Source: Candidatus Woesearchaeota archaeon (GTDB taxonomy: Archaea; Nanobdellota; Nanobdellia; Woesearchaeales; DSVV01). Taken from it: a stretch of 7,996 bases of DNA. Position 1 is the stretch's first letter. Each line of letters starts with the position of its first letter. The position numbers and the translations under genes are program-made. The stretch spans positions 1 to 7,996 of the forward strand of contig JACQSP010000138.1 of NCBI GenBank assembly GCA_016205905.1, in the 5' to 3' direction. A model generated the notes under the pieces. The model ran no database searches, was not told the origin of the DNA, and saw only the letters and a list, made by a program, of their open reading frames with translations. Of this stretch, positions 5,331 to 7,996 are shown piece by piece.

Positions 5331-6743
5331 ATGTCCAGCAATGAGTATAATAAATTATTCACAATAAAAACAACATCAAAAGACTGCAAAGCCAGAACAG
5401 GCATTATTACAACCAGACACGGCAGGATTGAAACACCTGCATTTATTCCTGTTGCGACAAAGGCAAGCGCCAAAGCAATGACGTCTGAGCAAATGAACCA
5501 ATTAGGCGCAGAAATCTTAATGTGCAATACTTATCATCTGTTTCTAAAGCCAGGAGCTGAGCTCGTCGAGAAAATGGGCGGCTTGCACAAGTTCATGAAT
5601 TGGAACAAGCCAATTATCACAGATTCCGGCGGTTTTCAGGTGTTTAGTTTAGGTTATGGATTAGTGCATAAAGCGAACAAGATTAAATCTAAATTAAGTG
5701 AAGACGAGATAACCCATTTGGAGAGAATAGACAAAACCACGAAAGAAGGGAACAAAGATATGATGCTCGCGAAGATTTCAGGCGATAAAGTAAAATTCAG
5801 AAGTGTTTATGACACTTCATGGCAAGAGTTCACACCTGAAACCTCTATAAGTATCCAACACAAGCTTGGCGGAGATTTAATAATTGCATTCGACGAGTGC
5901 ACTTCACCTTTACACAAATATGAATATGTTAAAGAAAGTCTTGCAAGAACACACAGATGGGCAGAGATGTGTTTGGCGTATCATAAAAAGAATGTTAAAA
6001 AAGGAGAAAAAGAGGAAGAAGAGAAGAAAGGAGAAAAAGGGAAGAAAGAGGAAAAAGGAGGAAAGGAAGAGGAGAAAGGAGAAAAAGAAAAAGAAGAAAC
6101 AGAAAAAATAGAAAAAGAAGAAAAACTAGGTTTATGGAAAGGAAAGTCAGAAGAAAAACCAAACCAATTCCTGCTTGGTGTTGTTCAGGGCGGAAACTTT
6201 GAGGATTTGCGCAAGGAAAGCGCTGGTTTTTTCGCAAATAAAGAATTTGATGCTTATGCGCTTGGCGGGTTTTTCGGCGAGGATAAACAGGAAATGTACA
6301 AGCTTGTTGGAATTGTTGACGAGATTCTGCCAGAAAACAAGTTTCGCCATTTGCTTGGCATAGGAACACCTGAAGATATTATTTTAGGAGTAGAACAAGG
6401 CATTGATACATTTGACTGCAACTCTGCCACAAGGATTGCAAGAGTTGGATACATATATATTTTGCCTGAGTCCGGCGGAAATATCGAAAATAAATTTAGA
6501 TATCGACTAACAAACGCTGAATTTGAATACGACAAAAACCCTTTAGACAAAAACTGTGATTGCTGGGTCTGTAAGAATTACACGCGTGCATATATCCGAC
6601 ATTTATTAAAGGCGCAGGAATATACAGGATACACATTAGCAAGCTATCATAATCTTTATTTTTTTATTAATCTGATGAAGCGGATACGGACGGCGATTGA
6701 TGAAGGAAAGTTTATGGAAATGAAGAAGGAATGGCTGGGATAA
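5331..6743 (+). CDS. tgt: tRNA-guanine (queuine/preQ1) transglycosylase, bacterial type, with Lys/Glu insert
   Basis: Exchanges guanine 34 of GUN-anticodon tRNAs for a 7-deazaguanine base (preQ1 in most bacteria, queuine in salvagers). A 470-residue TIM-barrel protein; typical bacterial enzymes have about 370-400. Visible are TDSGGFQ with the base-binding Asp98, IAFDEC (Asp188), LLGVVQGG (281-288), the substrate loop ALGGFFGE (310-317), the nucleophile in DTFDCNSATR (Asp362) and the zinc site CDCWVC plus SYHN (Cys409, Cys411, Cys414, His440). There is no PUA or other archaeosine-TGT C-terminal domain, so this is the queuosine-type enzyme, not archaeal ArcTGT. Two insertions lengthen it: about 111-155 after GGFQVFSLG, and a Lys/Glu/Gly tract at about 219-276. 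Proteins of Patescibacteria, as I recall, share the first insert and the short GG..GE loop, suggesting exchange with them. Divergent from queH with a shared, leaderless promoter. Confidence 0.94.
   Translation: MSSNEYNKLFTIKTTSKDCKARTGIITTRHGRIETPAFIPVATKASAKAMTSEQMNQLGAEILMCNTYHLFLKPGAELVEKMGGLHKFMNWNKPIITDSGGFQVFSLGYGLVHKANKIKSKLSEDEITHLERIDKTTKEGNKDMMLAKISGDKVKFRSVYDTSWQEFTPETSISIQHKLGGDLIIAFDECTSPLHKYEYVKESLARTHRWAEMCLAYHKKNVKKGEKEEEEKKGEKGKKEEKGGKEEEKGEKEKEETEKIEKEEKLGLWKGKSEEKPNQFLLGVVQGGNFEDLRKESAGFFANKEFDAYALGGFFGEDKQEMYKLVGIVDEILPENKFRHLLGIGTPEDIILGVEQGIDTFDCNSATRIARVGYIYILPESGGNIENKFRYRLTNAEFEYDKNPLDKNCDCWVCKNYTRAYIRHLLKAQEYTGYTLASYHNLYFFINLMKRIRTAIDEGKFMEMKKEWLG
5985..6158 (+). repeat. 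Lys/Glu-coding polypurine low-complexity tract inside tgt
   Basis: Bases 5997-6099 are purines without interruption (103 nt), and purine-rich sequence continues to about 6125. The 13-mer AAAGGAGAAAAAG occurs three times (6000-6012, 6027-6039, 6075-6087), so growth by slippage or unequal exchange is likely. It encodes residues about 219-276, almost all Lys, Glu and Gly, between the conserved HRWAEMCLAYHKK and the NQFLLGVVQGG strand, where ordinary enzymes have a few residues. Other reading frames across it look open only because of the base composition. Confidence 0.85.
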
Positions 6744-6774
6744 GAGAAAAAAAAAAGACTAAAGCAATATAATT

Positions 6775-6781
6775 AAGGTGA
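6775..6781 (+). promoter_or_regulatory. Shine-Dalgarno AAGGTGA selecting ATG 6787
   Basis: AAGGTGA complements the archaeal 16S 3' end (TCACCT) and lies 5 nt before the ATG at 6787. The in-frame GTG at 6778-6780 is part of this site and is therefore unlikely to be the start. A real ribosome binding site 43 nt after tgt fits translation from a tgt read-through transcript. Confidence 0.65.
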
Positions 6782-6786
6782 CAAAT

Positions 6787-7383
6787 ATGACACAAACATC
6801 TATTTTTACAAAAGCATTTGAAGATATTAGCGCGTTGGTTTGGAGAGAAACTGCAAGGCAAACACCATGGCAGTTATTTGAAAAAGAATCTGAAGAAGAG
6901 CTTACTGAAGACCAGAGAAAACTAATTCCAGAGGGGTTAGGAAATCAAATTAGATATGAATTAGAAACATCTGCTTTCGAGATGAGGTTTAGCAGCTTAT
7001 ACCAGCCTTTTGAAAGTATTGCATTGCATGAGTTTCTTTACTTTAATTTTGGTAAAGTGCAGAAAAGTCTTGCAGGAATGCTTGATGCATCGCCTTTTGA
7101 CGATGGTTTAGGAGAATTAATGTTTGAATTTGGAAAATATGGTGATTCACATAAGCCTTATGTGTATATGAAAAGTGAAAATTTAGATTTTTGGACAAAT
7201 GGCAGAGAAGGATTTAGCCAGCATGGCGATGCTATGATGCAGGATTTATTGGCGCAAAAAGACAAGATAGGTTCTATTTCTGGCCTTACTGATACAGACA
7301 GAGAATTACTGAGAACAACATTTGAAACTCTTGAAGATAAATATAAATCTAAAGAAATAGATATTATTGGTTGGTATGACTAA
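6787..7383 (+). CDS. Hypothetical protein, 198 residues, acidic, soluble
   Basis: I do not recognise this protein. From ATG 6787 it has 198 residues, is rich in Glu, Asp, Phe and Leu, and shows no signal peptide, membrane segment, cysteine cluster or nucleotide-binding motif. Residues about 27-45 are strongly charged (EKESEEELTEDQRK), the centre is aromatic (LHEFLYFNFGKVQKSL), and the C-terminal part (about 150-190) looks alpha-helical before a terminal IIGWYD. Codon and base use match its neighbours, and the frame is open throughout, so it is a real gene. It follows tgt on the same strand with a 43-bp gap and no good TATA box at leader distance, so it may be cotranscribed with tgt; a queuosine-related role is only a guess by association. 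A hairpin with a T-run follows it. Confidence 0.75.
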   Translation: MTQTSIFTKAFEDISALVWRETARQTPWQLFEKESEEELTEDQRKLIPEGLGNQIRYELETSAFEMRFSSLYQPFESIALHEFLYFNFGKVQKSLAGMLDASPFDDGLGELMFEFGKYGDSHKPYVYMKSENLDFWTNGREGFSQHGDAMMQDLLAQKDKIGSISGLTDTDRELLRTTFETLEDKYKSKEIDIIGWYD

Positions 7384-7389
7384 GATTAT

Positions 7390-7433
7390 ATTGTTCTACT
7401 CTGTTAGAACATTTTACCCATAATTGTTCTACT
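7390..7433 (+). terminator. Hairpin plus T-run after the hypothetical gene, with an 11-bp direct repeat
   Basis: TGTTCTA (7392-7398) pairs perfectly with TAGAACA (7405-7411) around a 6-nt loop and is followed by TTTT (7412-7415), a plausible transcription stop 8 nt after the TAA. The sequence ATTGTTCTACT (7390-7400) recurs exactly at 7423-7433, so TGTTCTA is present forward, inverted and forward again. That arrangement could also be a protein-binding site. Confidence 0.45.
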
Positions 7434-7523
7434 AAAACGAAACATTTATCCACTTATTGTTTTATTATGTTGAAATATGATGATTGAAAATCGATCAGAA
7501 TGGAAGGCGTTTTACCTCATAAA
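7434..7523. other. Spacer without a recognised gene
   Basis: Downstream of the decayed antitoxin on the minus strand, where a PIN-type toxin gene would normally begin, no frame shows PIN residues. The plus strand has only a 16-codon ORF (7477-7527) without a ribosome binding site. I see no support for a gene here. Confidence 0.4.
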
Positions 7524-7743
7524 TTAGGAGTCTAACTCTTTTTTCAGCATTGCCTTAATCTCTATGGTTGGTGTTTTCCACTTTATCTTCCCAAATATTT
7601 TCTTTGCTTTTAGGCTTTTTGTCTTATTCATAAATTCTCACCTTCTAATTTGGGTTAATACTCTCTTCAAGCACCTTTCTTTTTGGCAGTACTATTCACA
7701 ATGAATTACCTCATTCCTTTACAACAGTTTCACATTCAAACAT
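7524..7743 (-). pseudogene. Decayed AbrB/SpoVT-type (VapB-like) antitoxin gene
   Basis: Reading the minus strand from ATG 7743 gives MFECETVVKE, stop, GNSL, stop, IVLPKRKVLEESINPN, stop, KVRIY. This matches the archaeal AbrB-fold antitoxin pattern (V-KWGNSLG-V-LPK-V-E---I-PN-KV-I) if the stops replace Trp (TGA at 7713-7711), Gly (TGA at 7698-7696) and Gln or Lys (TAG at 7647-7645). A one-base frame change near 7629-7631 then leads into NKTKSLKAKK, IFGKIKWKTPT, IEIKAMLKKELDS and TAA at 7526-7524. That end has the FG-KWK-PT-EIK form typical of the toxin-binding tail. Together the pieces make a protein of about 72 residues, a normal size for this family. A leftover Shine-Dalgarno-like AAGGGG (7754-7749) lies 5 nt before the ATG. 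No toxin partner is seen. TGA ends intact genes here, so recoding is unlikely. Confidence 0.78.
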
Positions 7744-7776
7744 ATTATCCCCTTAAAAAGAGATAAAACAAAAGAA

Positions 7777-7803
7777 TCATATAATATAAGGTATAACTTA
7801 TAT
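7777..7803 (-). promoter_or_regulatory. Promoter/operator remnant of the antitoxin pseudogene
   Basis: On the minus strand an A/T block (7779-7789, TATATTATATG-like) is centred about 40 nt before ATG 7743, placing the start of transcription near 7756 with a short leader holding AAGGGG. Just upstream, ATATAAG (7784-7790) and CTTATAT (7797-7803) form a 7-bp inverted repeat with a 6-bp spacer, overlapping the TATA/BRE region. AbrB-type antitoxins usually repress their own promoter through such sites. Confidence 0.4.
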
Positions 7804-7866
7804 AACAAGGTTGTGATTTTATAATATTCAACCGAAGAACTTATCACTACATAAAAAAATGAATAT

Positions 7867-7883
7867 GTTTATATAATATAAAC
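7867..7883. promoter_or_regulatory. 17-bp palindrome GTTTATATAATATAAAC, TATA-like
   Basis: Two perfect 8-bp arms surround one central base. The centre is 27 nt before an ATG at 7902, the same spacing as the leaderless promoters of argS, queH and tgt. It could be a TATA box that reads both ways, or an operator. Confidence 0.45.
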
Positions 7884-7901
7884 AGAGATTTGTTTATTTC
7901 C

Positions 7902-7925
7902 ATGGCTAAGCCGCCCGTCTTATGA
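7902..7925 (+). CDS. Possible leaderless micro-ORF or start of a short transcript (MAKPPVL)
   Basis: ATG 7902 begins a seven-codon frame, MAKPPVL, ending in TGA. It is locally GC-rich against a very AT-rich background and sits at leaderless distance from the palindromic TATA element. T-runs at about 7928-7933 and 7936-7942 could stop a transcript of about 40 nt. It may instead be the remnant of a gene start or a small RNA. Evidence is only positional. Confidence 0.15.
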   Translation: MAKPPVL

Positions 7926-7965
7926 ATTTTTTACGTTTTTTTAAAGCAATATCATAATATTAAAC

Positions 7966-7978
7966 AATAATTTATAAA
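7966..7978 (+). promoter_or_regulatory. TATA-like element for a gene beyond the right edge
   Basis: AATTTATAAAC, with TTTATAAA at 7970-7977, would place a transcription start near 7998-8000. It is followed by ATGGTGAGA at the window edge (7988-7996), whose GGTGA could be either the first codons of a gene or a ribosome binding site for a start just outside. The window ends before this can be decided. Confidence 0.3.
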
Positions 7979-7996
7979 CTAAAAATTATGGTGAGA

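Noticed and set aside
5884..6369. Open frames on both strands overlapping the Lys/Glu tract of tgt (Lys/Arg-rich on plus, Leu/Phe-rich on minus)
   Set aside because: They are open only because the DNA is nearly pure purine on one strand; they lack start signals and lie inside a well-supported tgt gene.
6778..6780. GTG start for the 198-residue gene
   Set aside because: The GTG is part of the AAGGTGA ribosome binding site that serves ATG 6787.
7434..7523. PIN-domain toxin downstream of the antitoxin remnant
   Set aside because: No frame shows the expected N-terminal hydrophobic-Asp pattern; the interval is too short for a toxin gene.
7477..7527. 16-codon plus-strand ORF (MMIENRSEWKAFYLIN)
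   Set aside because: No ribosome binding site, no convincing promoter and too short to distinguish from chance.
7524..7743. UGA recoding (Trp or Gly) as an explanation for the stops in the antitoxin gene
   Set aside because: The two TGAs would need different amino acids, a TAG and a frameshift are also present, TGG is used for Trp elsewhere, and TGA ends the hydrolase and argS genes.
1..7996. CRISPR array
   Set aside because: The repeats found are contiguous tandem units or inverted repeats; none shows regular repeat-spacer order.

Overview
The window is AT-rich and reads as the chromosome of an archaeon, most likely a small-genome DPANN-type lineage (Woesearchaeota/Pacearchaeota-like). This placement is inferred, not shown by a marker gene. 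Three coding starts and possibly a fourth have an archaeal TATA-like box about 26-29 nt upstream of the ATG and no room for a leader (leaderless transcription). Others carry a Shine-Dalgarno of the AGGTGA type. A Hel308/Ski2-like helicase domain is present. Several proteins carry Lys/Glu-rich or tandem-repeat insertions.

Layout. 1-310: a 150-bp non-coding inverted-repeat element with a 9-bp target duplication (MITE-like), inserted just upstream of the first promoter. 311-1447 (+): membrane-anchored alpha/beta hydrolase. 1448-1678: spacer with a hairpin region and the argS promoter. 1679-3481 (+): arginyl-tRNA synthetase. 3599-4264 (+): the N-terminal RecA domain only of a Hel308-like helicase. 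4265-4639: non-coding, with a T/G-rich stretch, a 166-bp two-part inverted repeat and a 22-nt minisatellite. 4640-5278 (-): QueH. 5331-6743 (+): bacterial-type tRNA-guanine transglycosylase, divergent from queH across a 52-bp gap. 6787-7383 (+): unrecognised 198-aa protein. 7384-7996: no intact recognised gene, but a decayed AbrB-type antitoxin on the minus strand (7524-7743), palindromes and promoter-like elements.

How the genes relate. queH and tgt form a functional pair: Tgt exchanges G34 of tRNA for a 7-deazaguanine base, and QueH reduces epoxyqueuosine to queuosine. They appear to share one TATA element serving both directions, with both messages starting at or next to the ATG. Queuosine enzymes are notable in an archaeon, where the usual 7-deazaguanine is archaeosine at position 15. 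With argS this gives the window a tRNA/translation theme, but the genes are separately promoted rather than one operon.

Main points for a second look: the shared bidirectional leaderless promoter; a three-copy 33-nt in-frame tandem repeat inside queH and a different three-copy 22-nt repeat across its stop codon; a 103-nt uninterrupted polypurine run encoding a Lys/Glu insert in tgt; the truncated helicase beside a large inverted repeat; the MITE-like element; and an antitoxin pseudogene with three in-frame stops and a frameshift, which otherwise looks like a 35-codon gene with a good ribosome binding site.
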